Shown: positions 23,800 to 35,869, counted from the first letter of the stretch. The stretch: DNA of 64,000 nucleotides from Mycteria americana (GCF_035582795.1 NC_134366.1:105222756-105286755), one strand, 5' to 3'. Translations and numbers: made by a program. The notes: a model not told the origin generated them from the letters alone.

Positions 23800-23906
23800 G
23801 GCTTGCACTGGCGTGCACAGGAGCAGGGAGGGGGCGAGGGTGACCGGCCCTGCTGCTGCCGCTGCTCCTGGCGCTGCTTTCGTGCTCTCCCTCTCCCTCT
23901 CTCCCG

Positions 23907-23907
<1 letters not shown>

Positions 23908-23939
<32 letters not shown>
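23908..23939. repeat. (CT)n microsatellite in the IRX2 5' leader
   Basis: About 16 CT units on the plus strand, hence GA on the IRX2 strand, about 110 bp upstream of the start codon. In the IRX2 frame it reads as alternating Arg-Glu. Confidence 0.9.
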
Positions 23940-23941
<2 letters not shown>

Positions 23942-24134
23942 GTTGGCTCTGTGCAGTTATGTAGAGAATCAGAATTGTTATATGCTCCCCCCCATGCGCA
24001 CCCGGTCAGAATAAAAACAAACAGGAGGGAAAAAAAAAGAACACCCCCCAAAAAGGGAAAATAAATCGAGCGGTCAGAAATCTAGCCGGGAGGGGAAGGA
24101 CATCTGGGAGAGACGGAAGAGGAGAGGGTTAATA

Positions 24135-24200
24135 AAGAGCGAAAGAGAGAGAGAGGGAGAGAAGGGGAGAGGGGGAGAGAGAGGCAGAGAGAGAAGCGAG
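24135..24200. repeat. GA-rich polypurine tract
   Basis: Nearly pure purine on the plus strand, with AGAG and GGGAG units. It is pyrimidine-rich on the IRX2 strand and so potentially pairs with the GA run at 23908-23939 in a leader transcript. Confidence 0.85.
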
Positions 24201-24432
24201 CCCCCGAAATCAGAAAAGTGGCTGCTGCATATGGAGTTCTCCCAGCCAGCTCCCCCAGCGCCTGCGAGCCTGTATTTTGGGGGAAGTATAGAGTCTGAAG
24301 TGAAGAGTTGAGGGAAGGAGCACTCGAGTTTCTGAGGGACATTGGAAAACAGAGCTGTCCGTCACCGCCGCTCATCTGCATAGCGCGGCGGGCCCGCCCC
24401 CTCCCGCTCCGGCCCCGTCTCCTCCCGCGGCC

Positions 24433-24464
24433 GGCAGGCAGGCAGGCAGGCAGGCAGGCAGGCA
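24433..24464. repeat. (GGCA)8 tetranucleotide repeat
   Basis: Eight uninterrupted GGCA units in the IRX2 promoter region. They are likely to vary in length between individuals. Confidence 0.95.
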
Positions 24465-24655
24465 AGGAGGCAGCGAAGGCAGGCTTTGTAATGCAAGCCA
24501 GCCTCTTTGACTGCGAGCACACTGCTGAAGCCAAACGGTGATACTGCTCATCAGCTCCTCTCCGGACTTGCGGAGCCATAAATACTCTTTTGCACACTCT
24601 CGATTACACCCCCTCTCTCCCTCTTTCTATATCCACGCGGGGAACAAAAAAGAAT

Positions 24656-25810
24656 ATGTATTATAAATATATGCATCCCTTCACACACGCATTCGCCGAA
24701 GCGCTATATGCACGCACACGTATCTTAGATGTGTGCATTTGCACGCGTGGGGGTACGCAGGGCCAGGCTCGATGGGGCTGGGCAGTGTACAAGGGAAGAG
24801 CACTTTGTAAAAGTACTGCCCTATATGGTAGGAAAGGAGAGCAACTGCTCAAATCAGCACATCCAGGATCGTGCTGTTCCTGGCAGCGAGAGCCTTATAG
24901 TTTTATAAGTTGCCACAAACAGTCAAGATCTAGTCATGGAGCGCGTTTGCACACGAAGGGGAAAAAAAAAAATCCTTATCTTTCTTTCATTTCTATTCTT
25001 CCTGGTCTGGTGCGTGGGGAAGAGGCCTGGGTGACTCCTTCCGGGGGGCTAGCTGCCTCACCGCCCCCCTTCCCCCCTTTTGCAGTTCAGATAAATCTCC
25101 TGGAATACGACCACGGTGTCATTAATTTCCCAAATAACGTAATCTCTTCCTCTGCCCCCTCCCTTCGGCCCTGGCCACCGCCAGCTTCCAGCCAGTGCCA
25201 GCTCTGCTCCGGTCCGGATACGGGAGGACGAGGCGAAGGCACCGCTCTTTTCTTCTCAGGGCAAACACAAATAAATACCTATATGTGCGCGTGCATTTTT
25301 TTAATGATTACTCTAGAGGAACCCTTCAGAAACCGGCGGGGAACTGCCCGCGCTCGGGCTCTGGCCTTTCCCTCCCGGGACGAGGCGCGGTGCCGGCGCG
25401 CCGTCCTGCAGCGGCCCCGTGTCCGCCTCCCCCGCGGCGGCACCGGGGCCGCCCCCCCGCACTCCCCCAGCCCCCCCAGCCCCGGGGCACGGCGTTGGGC
25501 CCTGCCCGCCCCACCGAGCCGTGGCCGAGCGCTAGGCCGCTCCGCGCCGCCTGGCCCGCACCTGCGCCCCGCAACGCCGCCGCCGCCGCCGCCCGGGCGG
25601 GGCAGGATGAGGCCGGCAGGTAGGGACGGGGCCGCCGGGGCTGCAGGGCTGGAAGCCACCGCGCTTCCCGCAAGCCCTTCACCCGCAACCTGCGCCGGCT
25701 TACCAGCCCGGGACGAGCTGAAAAAAAAAATGTATGCGCTCACCAGAAAAAAAAAAAAAAGAAAAAAAATGTTCATCAAACCGTGTGCTTTATTTTCCCA
25801 ACATCTGTGA
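24656..25810 (+). other. Long divergent open frame of unknown status
   Basis: From ATG at 24656 to TGA at 25808-25810 there are 384 codons without a stop, running away from IRX2. The frame is also open further upstream to at least 24590. The first half lies in ordinary mixed-composition DNA and the second in a GC-rich block where stops are rare. I recognise no domain. The product would be Pro/Arg/Ala-rich with a Lys-rich end. The position matches the mammalian C5orf38/CEI transcript, but I cannot show homology. It may simply be a noncoding or chance frame. Confidence 0.2.
25330..25690. promoter_or_regulatory. CpG island upstream of IRX2
   Basis: Very GC- and CpG-rich block with a (GCC)n stretch near 25575-25592. 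Open frames occur on both strands because stop codons are scarce. It is part of the CpG-rich domain covering IRX2 and its upstream side. Confidence 0.55.
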
Positions 25811-26340
25811 GTGAGCACTTATCCCGTATTTAACCAAATGAAGTCGCTTGACGTTTATGGCCGACTTCATGGAATACCTCAGGTAATCTCGGTTAGGGAG
25901 GATGGAGAAAAGGCATCTGACGAGGTACTCCGGGGAATCGGCTCGCCACCGACAGGAGGGGAGATGGCAACAGCTGAGGAATTGCGGGTTAGCAGGGCAG
26001 CCTATTGTTAATCAATTAAACATGCAGCTAATAAAAAACTACACTTGGAGAAGCCGTTTCGACAGCCTCGCGGCCGCACCGGGGAAAACGCCGTATGGAA
26101 ACTACGGTCAAGTATGGGGATGCGTGGACTGTCTGAAGCAATCCGAGCTTTCCATTTTCTTTTTCTATCTGATTTTTCATTTCTTTCCCTTCCTCTCCTC
26201 CTCTTCTTTGAAACCCACATACCAGTTTACCCCTGCCCCTGCACGCAGCGGTAGAGATCTGGCCACCAGACACACTGGATTAATTCCTATCCAGATCTAT
26301 CAGCTGGCCTGTAGAAGAGGCAATCCTTTAAAAAGCAGGT
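25811..26340. other. Intergenic DNA upstream of IRX2
   Basis: Sequence of mixed composition. Short open frames only, and no recognised gene. Confidence 0.5.
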
Positions 26341-26379
26341 GAGGGGGAGGAGGGTAACACCAACAGGTATTTCTTGTCA

Positions 26380-27880
26380 TTAACTCCCGACTTCCTGATA
26401 AGAGAGTGATAAACAACTGGTAAACTCAGTGCAACAGATTACAGAAAAGACGTTTGCTTCCCTGCTTGGTGATTAATGCGCATATATTAAATAAAAATAG
26501 AAACTCTAAAAACAAGAGCTTTATATAAACCACATTCATATTTCAGTACTTCTATGGAATAATCGATATCATGCGATTACATCTGAATAGTCAATTCCTG
26601 TGTTCCGCAGACCGATTTCTAAGTATATGAGCTCTGCTTCTGAACGGAGCAGCAGCTGGAGAGCTGAGAATGCAAAATTAATTATAACATTATAAAGTCA
26701 TACATGAATCTCTCTAAGTCAACCTGCATGCCTTGCAAAATGTGCTATACTCTCTGCATTTTTATTTGGGAAGCCAAGTCTGTTCTTCTCCAGCAGGAGT
26801 GGTGTAAGGAAGTATTTATCTACACGAATTGATTGCTTTTAGTTCCTCCTCTTTAATAATTAGTGGAACAATACAGATTGGGAATACAATGGCCGTTGTG
26901 TTTACATTATAACAAGGGATTAATGCTATTAAGTGAGTGTTACAGTTGTGACCTGGGAAGAGTACTTAAATAAATACCGTGATCCCAGGAGAATTGATAT
27001 AATTCAGTTCAGAGTGTGTGTAGATACGCACAGACACACACGAGAGATACAAATCTCCATACATATCTACACGCATATACATATGTTATACACACTAGGT
27101 ATACGTGCCCGTCCGTGTAAAATGTAGGTGCTGTTTTTGCCTCCACCTGTATGTCTTTCCTCTATGAAAATATATTTTTGTGATTTCAGTGGGAGGAATG
27201 TTTAAATCAGGAACATTATTCCCCTTCTCCCAAACACAAAGAGCAACAGATTATATTTCTGACGCTTTAATTTGTGCAGCCCAAAAATATTGTTTTATAT
27301 ACAGAAACGGGGTTAATTTCGCAATCAGAGATTAATGGAGTAAAATATTATCATTTCAAAAGACAAGTTCTTGCGTTGATTTGATTTGCATAATTTTTGT
27401 ATGGCTTCAGAAAGGAATGGATTTACCCACTGCAAGGAGACGGTATGCATTTTATTACAAGTACACCACTAATTTCACTCTGCACAGTGTGGAGAACGAA
27501 TAGCTAGTGGGGTCATTTAAATATAGCTGGCGAAGTCTTTGAGATAAACAAACCAGAAAACCGTGTCAATAACGTTTTTGAATATCGGTCAGTGTACGTG
27601 GCTGTATTTAACTTCTTCTCGGAGTTGTCTCTGTTTGATTTGAATGCCTTTCGCAGGGAAGAGGTTTTTCATCTGCCTGGCTCCACCGCCGAAATCTAAT
27701 TTTCCCATAGTACTACCCGTTACTAATAAAAAGCCGTCTAACTTGCGCTGTTAAACAGTAGAACAGTATTACATGCACTTTTTATTGGTAATATCTGTGG
27801 CAAATTAACATGCCTACACAGAGACGTTAAGACTTTACACACTGCGTTTTTGTTTGAATAATCTATTCATTAGTTCAGTG
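26380..27880. promoter_or_regulatory. AT-rich block with candidate conserved elements
   Basis: About 1.5 kb of AT-rich, high-complexity DNA between CpG-rich blocks. Homeodomain-type cores (AATTAATTA near 26678, TTAATAATTAG near 26853, GATTAATGG near 27330) are frequent and there are no interspersed repeats. This is the typical appearance of enhancer-bearing DNA next to developmental regulators. A CA/TA-rich simple stretch lies at about 27030-27100. Confidence 0.3.
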
Positions 27881-28079
27881 ATTACCTTCCCAGATTGTAA
27901 GCGGTGCTCCCGCCTTGTCTTCTTTAATTCAGTTTGCTCCAGCACTGCTGAGAAGGTGGTCCAGACCCCCCCCCCCCCTACACCCCCCTCCCCTCTTCAG
28001 CTATCGCTCATTGCCGTCCTGGGAGACAGGTTTTGCGGTTTGTCATTTATTAGCTACGTCTCCTCGCACTAGTGACAGA

Positions 28080-28400
28080 GGCTGAAGTTTTCGGGCGAGT
28101 GAAGTTGAAAGCCACGTCTGTGGGAATGGCACTCCGGCCCCCGCTGCGGGAGCGCTGGCTGCGGGCAGCGGCTGCCCGCCCGCCTCTGCCCGGCACTAGG
28201 GCGGCTGCCTGCTGGCCGTTCGCTCGGGACCCCGCTCCCTTCACTTTTACTCAGGTGAAAGAAAAAACCAATAAGTAACATAAAAACCTCGTTGGCGTGA
28301 AGGAAAGGTTTCCCCGCCTCAGGAGGGCTCCCCGTGGCCCGGGCGGGCGCGCACGCCTGCTGCCCGGACGATGCCCATTGCGCAATTGTCGCGACACCGG
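28080..28400. promoter_or_regulatory. Orphan CpG island
   Basis: CpG- and GC-rich block without a recognisable gene. It follows a C-run at about 27967-27978. Short open frames on both strands look like composition effects. Confidence 0.4.
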
Positions 28401-29690
28401 TCACAGCAACTTTTTAAGCAGAGCGACGTGGAACTTGGTGGGGTTTGGAGATGTAACACAGTGCGCAGCAGAACCAGTTTCCTGTGACATAACCACACAA
28501 TGGTTTGGGAATGCTTTCTCCTTTCTCTCATGAAATGGGGGACCGCCACCATCTCCCGGAGACAACGACGTGAAATAATAGACTATTGTATTTAAAAATA
28601 ACAACTGACACACGCATAGCGTGAAGCGGAGTTGTCCAGTTTCCTACTAAAAGGAGCCCACTTCACCGGGCTCTTCCTGAGCGAGGTGCTTTGCAGGAGC
28701 GACCTCTGCGAACGAGGGGAGACGGGGTGAGCTGGGGGGCGAGCCGCTCCGCCGTAGGTCTGCTCACAGGGTTAAAGCAAAGACCGGGGAAAACAGCTAG
28801 GGAGAAAGGAAAAGAAAGAACTTTTCTTTCCCCATCTTCAGGATAAAATCGCCAGTTCAAGCTGTGCGTGGGAGGGGGCGCTGTGGCAATGAGTTCTCCA
28901 GCGCTCCCGAGCGCTGGCAGCGCAATTGTTTATGCAAGCTCCTTCCCGGGGGTTTCTTCTCGTATTTCAGTCATTACTTTTAGTAACAATATTATCTAAC
29001 TGTCGCCCCGTCATACCTGCACTAAAAGGTGGACTGTTCGCATGAGTTATGGTCACTTCTTTTCCCCTTATCCCGCTTTTCTTCACACACCCCCCCCCCC
29101 GCCCTTTCAGTTCGGTGAGAGCGGAATAGTGTGTTTCAAGAAGGGTCTGCCCAGGGGAGCGCTGAGAATTTAGACGACTCTCTATAACACGCAAACGCGC
29201 ACAAATAGACACATATGAAACGTACCCCTTGTTTGTAGCTTCTTCCCCCCCCCCCCCCCCGCCCCCGGGGCGTCTGTGGCTTCGACATTTTGCACTAATA
29301 ACGGGCCACGTCTTTACGAGGATTTAGCTCCCCCCTTTTGGGACATTATTGGGGGGAGTGTTTAAAAAAAAGAAAAGAAAACTAAAGCGGATCTCTAAAA
29401 AGCAGATCTGAGGCTTCGAAAAGTTGCTTCCCATATGTCACACTGTTATTAAGAGTCTTAGTCATTTTCTGCTTAGGGAAATATAAGCAAATACGTATCC
29501 GTAAGTATAAGATAAAAGACCTCCAAAGCTTTCCTGGAGCCTGCTATTTTCACCTGAAAGGCAGGCAGTGTTTCTCGGGGAGAGAACAAGTGTACGATCC
29601 ACAGGTGGGACAGTTCCTCCTTCTTAAGGGGGAAAGAGAAAAAAAGAAAAAAAAAGAAATTAAATCAGGGTATCCGGTTTTTGAACGAGC
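28401..29690. other. Intergenic DNA with C-runs
   Basis: Mixed composition, with C homopolymers at 29091-29100 and 29245-29260. No gene is seen. Confidence 0.5.
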
Positions 29691-30110
29691 CGCCGAGCCA
29701 TCCCTGCGGTGGAGGCAGAGGCACGGAGGTCCCGCCGCTCGCTCCGAGGGGCCCGGAGCGGCCACCGCCCCCCGCCGCGCCTCCCCCGCGGCCGCCCGGC
29801 GCAGCGCCCCGCGCTCCCCCGCGGAGCCGGGCGGAGCGGCCTGCGCGCTCGGCCGCCGCCTGCGCGGAGCCGCGGCCGCTTCTCGCAGCGCCTCGAGTCG
29901 GTGTCGGTGCGAGCGGCACCGAGCAGCCCGTGCCGGGCTACGCCGGGGCGACCCCCCTCCGTGGGCGGCGGGGAGGGAGGGCTGCCCTCCGCAGCCGCGG
30001 GCAGGGCCGTCGGGAGGGGAAGGGCTGGCTCGGGGGGTCAGGCGGGGGCGAGCAGCCCCCCGGCCCGCATGCTGCCGGGGGAAGAAGCGCTCCCCATCCC
30101 CCATCTCCGG
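29691..30110. promoter_or_regulatory. Orphan CpG island 6 kb upstream of IRX2
   Basis: Strongly CpG-rich. It allows frames of 231, 176 and 163 codons on the plus strand and 229 on the minus strand, all of low-complexity Ala/Arg/Pro/Gly composition. Simultaneous openness in several frames argues for base composition rather than coding. It may be a promoter of a noncoding transcript or a Polycomb recruitment site. Confidence 0.5.
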
Positions 30111-33100
30111 CTGCGCTGGAGCCAGGCAGTCAATACCACGTCTTTGCCTCTGGATTTTGTTCTCGGCCAGCGCCTCTTGGAAAGACTGCTTCAGAGTTAG
30201 TGGGAGGCTGAATCCCTTCAGCGCCTGGTGCTCTTGCAAAGTGGGTGATGGACAGAGTAAAGGAAAAGCGGGACGATTTAACTGAGGGGTTGCTTTATTT
30301 TAAGGGCTCACGTTAAACTGGGTTCTTCCAATACAGGGATAGTCAACAAGTAGGTTGGGGCACTTTGGTGCCCAAGGAGCACTGGTAGGCAGGCTCCTGG
30401 GAGTGCTTCACCGGAGGAGATGTGTATAAATGGAGTTCTCCTACAGGTTCTTCCTCATACTGATGCCGGCGGTGTGGAAATCTGCTGTCGGGTTAAAATT
30501 GTTTCAGGCAATTTTGAAGCCACTCCGCCAGATCCTTTCCCCTTCTTGTAATTGCCATCTTCTGTTTGATCACCGCTTTTAACACTAGAGAGCACCTGCT
30601 CACCTGCTTTGTGCTTTTCTCTCATTCATTCATACATTCATTCACCTCTGTGTGCGTGTATGTGTATGTGTATCCTTCATTTGTAGACCCAGAAACACAT
30701 TTCTAGATCAAGCCTACCCCCCCACCCCAAACCAGAAAGTCCTGCTTCTCCAATAAATAACCTTCCTGAACGATGAGACCTCTTTGTATCCATTTAAAAC
30801 CAGGTCGTTTCCTTTCTCATAACAACCAGCTATCCCCGTTGTATGTTAAAGATTCATTCGAGGTTGCTGGTACATTTCCAAAAAGTAGACAGAAAAAAGA
30901 CAGAAAAACTGTAGTCATACTCAGGAAAAGTATTCATGTATTTAGTGATACCATGAGGTATTTAAAAAAAATATATATTTAAAATGGATGCAGCCTAGTT
31001 CACAAACATTCAGGTAGCTTCATAATAATTTTGCATTTTCTTCCATTAATGGGCAGTCAAGGGTAATTGAAGTTCTTAGTTTCATATTTTCCTTTAAATT
31101 GATATTTCCTCTAAATCAATGTTGAACTTTCAGTGTTCCTTACATTTAGTTAAGGAATTCCTACAATTTTTTTTGTTTTGTTTTTTCTTTATTCTTTACC
31201 TTCAAGCTTTACTCCAAGTTAGAATCTTTGAGTTTGGGGGGGAAGATTTTTCCTAATACTAGTCCTTCATATGTAAACGGTAAACAAAAAAACCCCCAAA
31301 TATCACTCTGAATATTGTTACAAGCAAAACCCACATAACGCTCTTTCTAACTTGTTAAAAAACGCTACCTAGGTTTACTCATATGGTCTCACTGCTTTTG
31401 GTGGCTTTGTAGCAATGCTCGAGTAGACTGCCAGCTGAGCCAAGTTTACAGCCTTCCTTCACGTCATGTAAGGGAAGGACAGACAGACCATCTGGCCCCT
31501 AGCTTTTCAACCTATAACCGTACAGGTTTTAAGATGCTTTCATCTGGGAAAGGCTGGTCGCCAGTTTGCCAATGAGAAGTCTAAATACGTGCACATTTCT
31601 TCTCATACAACTGACTCATTTCTATCAGTAGGAGCACAGAATGGAAACTAGTGAAAAGAAGAGTAGTGCTTTGATTCCTTCTGATATCAACGTGGTTTTA
31701 AGAATGACATGAACTGTTGACTTTGTTGTGTGTTTGGCTATGCTCAGCACAACAGTGGAATCCTGTCGTGGCTAAAATACTGTGTATAGGCTGACTCTTC
31801 ACTCTATGGAAGGTTTGGAGAGCTTGTATTGTTTTGCTAGTAGTAAGACATCTGGGGGAAAAAAAAGCTTCACAGAGGTCTTCTAAAAGATCTACGTTAA
31901 ACTAATGCCAACACAAACTTATCAACAGATTTTCTTCAGTTTTCAGAATGACATTGTATGTTTAAAGTGTAGGTTCCAGGAGTTTAAAAGACCAAATCTC
32001 CCTGTTCTCATCCAGAGACAATGAATTCTGCTTTATGCAGCTCAGCCTTAAAACACATGACCTTTTAATGCATCTCTAAAAGGTAAGTAGTGAAATGATC
32101 CTTTTTTTCTTTTCTTGGATGTTCCCCAATTGCTAATTAGTGAAGTCCTAGAAGGTCATGACTCCTCTGCACTTTTGAACATGGATTTTTGAAACTGTTG
32201 TTGAGAATTATATGATGTCATTATCTCAAACACCAGAGGTACACAATGTTTAAATTTTATTTCTCATGCAAATACACCGCCTGACTTTTTCATCTGGGAC
32301 CAATTTGGTAGAGTCCTTGTACATGAAAGATAGGAAGTGATAAGGATGGGAAGAAAAAACAACTGATTAACCAGCAGCCTCCACTATGACATTTTGTCTC
32401 AAATAATTCTGTCCTGGGATCATCAAAATTTCTATAGTGTTCTGGTCTTTTAGTTTTTTTGGATTCTCAAAACAAAAGTAAACCAAAAGTTCCTCTCTTT
32501 CTCTCACTCTTTTCCTCCCCTGCTGCTACTCCCTCACCTTCACTTAGCTGAGATTTTTCTAGAAGGTAATACTGTGCTAGCGTGTGCCAGTAATGTGCCA
32601 GTACTGTGCCATGACCTGGCAATGGTGGACTTGCCTTTGTGACCTTCAGAAGGGACTAATCTAATCAAAAGAACTTTATGAGCTGCTGCTTGTTGTTTGA
32701 ACTTCAGGTCAATAGTAGACACGTAAGATATCCTTTACTATGGGTTTAATGAGGTTTCTTTATAAACTAGTAAAACTTAATTCTGGAAATACACTGATTT
32801 AATAAATTGTTCAGCACCACTCTTTTAAGAATGTATAATAGGTTTTTGGTTTTGCACAAACACAGTTAATACAACATATGCACTTGCACATAAATTAATT
32901 TTTTTTTCAAGGACAGGTACTTAATTTCTAACACCTCTTGTGTTTCAGTTGAATTTATGCACCTTATCAGATTTGTGAACACTATCCACTAAAAATATTT
33001 CCATGAATTTGATTAAAAATCATGTATGAAGGGATAAAACATTAATTCTAACCCTTGTAAAAAATAGGGGTTATAAAGGAATCTTTCCCTTGTAAATATG

Positions 33101-34009
33101 CTTGTTTCAAATATGCAATTGAAAGAAAAAACAGTACATTTAATATGCTTTTTTTTGGTTTTAATTGTTTGTTCTGTTTTTACCTGATTAATGGAATTGT
33201 CTCTTTCAGCTCTTTTAATTTATTTTTGTTTAACAGAGTTTCCGTAAAAAAAATATTGGTCCACTAACACTAGAAACTAATTTGTGACTTTTACTTGGGA
33301 CTAGTCTTTTATTATTCTTTTGCTTCCTCCCTTTTCCACTTCAGTTGGCCACATGCTGTGTACCAGATTTACTCTTCTTAAAGTCACCTCTTAGTATTTT
33401 GTCAGTGGAACATGTAGGCCACGATTGCTGCTTCGTTTTCAGGCTCACAATATTGTTCATAGGAAAACTCAGTGAAGTTAAAAAAAAAAAAGGAAATAAT
33501 TCTTTCATCAATGTTCAAGATTACTCTTTAATACTATGTAGGAGATCAAGACTCTGCAATACCAGGTGCAGCACAAATGCACAGCTAAAAGGCCTGCTCC
33601 TAACCTACACAGTAAATAGGACACATATACAGGAATACTAGTGGGGAGGTAGTAATGCTAACAGACTTTTACAGATCTGTTAGTAAGTTTAGGAATATAA
33701 ATTATGTTTTTCAAGTTAAGACTTTCAGCATAGGTTAGGTCATAAAAATGATGACAAGCACAGAACAATCAAAGAAAATATTACTAGTTGAAGGGCTGTG
33801 GAAGCAATTGGCTTCTCCAGCCAAGAGGCAGGACCGAGTGCGCAGCAGTTGGACTGGTATAGGCAACCATAGACTGTACACACGAGGTGAAACTTTACGC
33901 AGAATGAGCCATGAGACAGGGAGCAAATTAGAGATATCCACCTGTCATATTTGTAATAATGAAGCTTTATCCTAGTGGCTAGATAATAAAGGAAGGATTC
34001 TGTGGTGTT
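30111..34009. other. AT-rich gene desert
   Basis: Unique AT-rich sequence. It holds a short tandem array at 32583-32615 (an 11-base unit starting TGTGCCAGTA, three copies) and CATT/GTGT simple stretches near 30625-30670. No coding exon or identifiable mobile element is seen. Confidence 0.5.
32583..32615. repeat. Three-copy 11-bp tandem repeat
   Basis: TGTGCCAGTAA, TGTGCCAGTAC and TGTGCCATGAC follow each other directly, with a possible fourth decayed copy just before. Confidence 0.7.
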
Positions 34010-34031
34010 CCTCCCTGTTTTAACAGGGAGG
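34010..34031. repeat. Perfect 22-bp palindrome
   Basis: CCTCCCTGTT (34010-34019) and AACAGGGAGG (34022-34031) are exact reverse complements separated by TT. A partial third copy of the inner motif (CCTGTTAAAA) follows immediately at 34033-34042. Confidence 0.8.
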
Positions 34032-35869
34032 ACCTGTTAAAATGAGACCCTTGAACTTTAGTGTCTGAGGTTGGGCAAGAATGAGGTCTTCATGGAGTGA
34101 CTATGTTTCTGTCTCTTCATATCTTAAAGCACATGAAAGCATCAGCAATAAGACTGTTCTCTCCGCTACTTCTATTAAAACTGTATCATGAATTATTTCC
34201 TTCATGCAGCATTTGTATTTCATTATTTTAATTCATTTGTTGTGTGCCATTATTGATATTTACAGCAAAGCTCTTTTAAATTAGTTCTTTAGAGTACTTT
34301 TGAGCTGCTCACTTGAATTTTCTTTGTTCTTTAAAACATGCCTGGGGGTCAACAACAACAGGGAGGAAATTCAGCTGACGGACCAAAGGTTTCCACACCA
34401 AGAGAAGGTAGATTGTTACTTTGGCTACTATAATTGAATATTCTGTATTTTTAAACATGATGTTTTTATTGAGCTTCTCAATTAAAAATTGCTTTTCTTT
34501 TGTACATGTTATTCTGTGTGAATTATAACTCTAGATTTCAGTAGAATAATATAAAGAAGTTCTGTCAAATAAGATATATATGACAACAATTAGTTTCAAG
34601 CATTAGAGCACACCCTGTTTCATCCTAGGAGCTGTATATAAAATGTAAATATCACATTAACTTTTGGGACAAAGCTCAAGAACAATATACAAATTGAGTG
34701 CACTTCACGAATTGGCTGTGTGTGCTCTCTGGGTCAGCACAGGGGATTTGAGGTAAGCATGTTGGGACAAAACCTGTCTCAGCTCACACGCCCTTCATTT
34801 CCATTTGAGAAAAATAATTTCTTGTGGGGCTATGAAGGAAACTGTGATGATCACCAGTCAGCCTGGATGACTAGGGGTTCAAGTTTGTAGGATGCACTGT
34901 GGAGAGCACTTCCTCCACTATGTAGACCCAACCATTGTGTAGCATATAGGACACTTGGCTGGTGGGCATACCGCCCACAGACATATATAGGAGATCAGAG
35001 AACTGCCATTTGAATAAGCTGGCTGGGGAAGCTGGTTTGATGACAGGTCAGAATCAAAATACCACAGAGGGGTAAATTCCTGTGGTTAAGATCTGTCTGA
35101 AGAAGCGGCACCAGCATCTTGGCCTTGATTTTAGGGAGTATTTTGGCATTGCTTCAAGAAGTTTTCTGGGCCTAAAAGATATTTTCAAAGACAGTGCCAT
35201 ACCTAGAAGCCTATACTTCATTGGTCTCAGTGTGATTTGGGCTAGTAAGTGCCTGAACCCCTGCCACAGTTGGTATTTGATAAAAGAAAACTCTTCTGAA
35301 ATGTTTGACTATCTAATACTCTGATTAAGAATTTGGTTCCTAGGCTTGCGACTATAAACAGCACAGAGCCTGAAAGCCTATAAAAACCAGATCCCATGTC
35401 TTCGTCTGTGCTGGAACTGCTATTTTTTGAGGAAATGGATGGCAAAAATTGATTTGTCCAGAACATGGCCAGACTGTGCTCAGTTTTTGTTCATTTTTAA
35501 AAAAACGACTTTGGTCAGATCATATGTCCTGCTGCACTCAGCTAGGCTGCTGAAGCACCGAGAGTCCTACACGTCCGTGACTAGTAGAGCTGAACCATAA
35601 ACCAGGTACTTAAAACCTATTCATTGCCTACTGGAAATGTAAGACACCTGCTCTACCGTACTGTTAACATTTCCATGCTGTAACTCGATTGCTGAGCTCT
35701 CTCTCAGCCTCTCCATTGATCCTCTTTTACTCCATATGTGATCCCCTCCTGTCTATGGACTCTTCTTGGGAGAGTTTCTTGGGTTTACAGTATAACCCAA
35801 TTTCTTTCATGTAGCACTACAGGGGAAGTAGATGCTAACTAAGCTCTGGGAGGTGAGGAATAATAGAAA
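34032..35869. other. AT-rich gene desert with one exon-like micro-ORF
   Basis: Mostly featureless. A 31-codon ATG frame at 34338-34433 has balanced composition (MPGGQQQQGGNSADGP...) and a donor-like AAG|GTAGAT at 34407/34408. I do not recognise it and there is no supporting splice acceptor. Confidence 0.4.

Larger units (their letters stand above)
23800..24600 (-). promoter_or_regulatory. IRX2 5' leader and promoter region, possibly bidirectional
   Basis: The region upstream of the IRX2 ATG contains a (GA)n run in the leader sense (23908-23939), a CT-rich tract in the same sense (about 24139-24200), a CCAAT on the IRX2 strand near 24345-24339, GC-rich boxes (24380-24430), a tetranucleotide repeat, and an AT box CATAAATA at 24577-24584. 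The transcription start cannot be fixed from sequence. In mammals a divergent transcript (C5orf38/CEI) starts beside IRX2, so a two-way promoter is plausible here. Confidence 0.55.

Noticed and set aside
29550..30285. Frames of up to 231 codons in the CpG island
   Set aside because: Several frames on both strands are open together with low-complexity composition, which is a base-composition effect.
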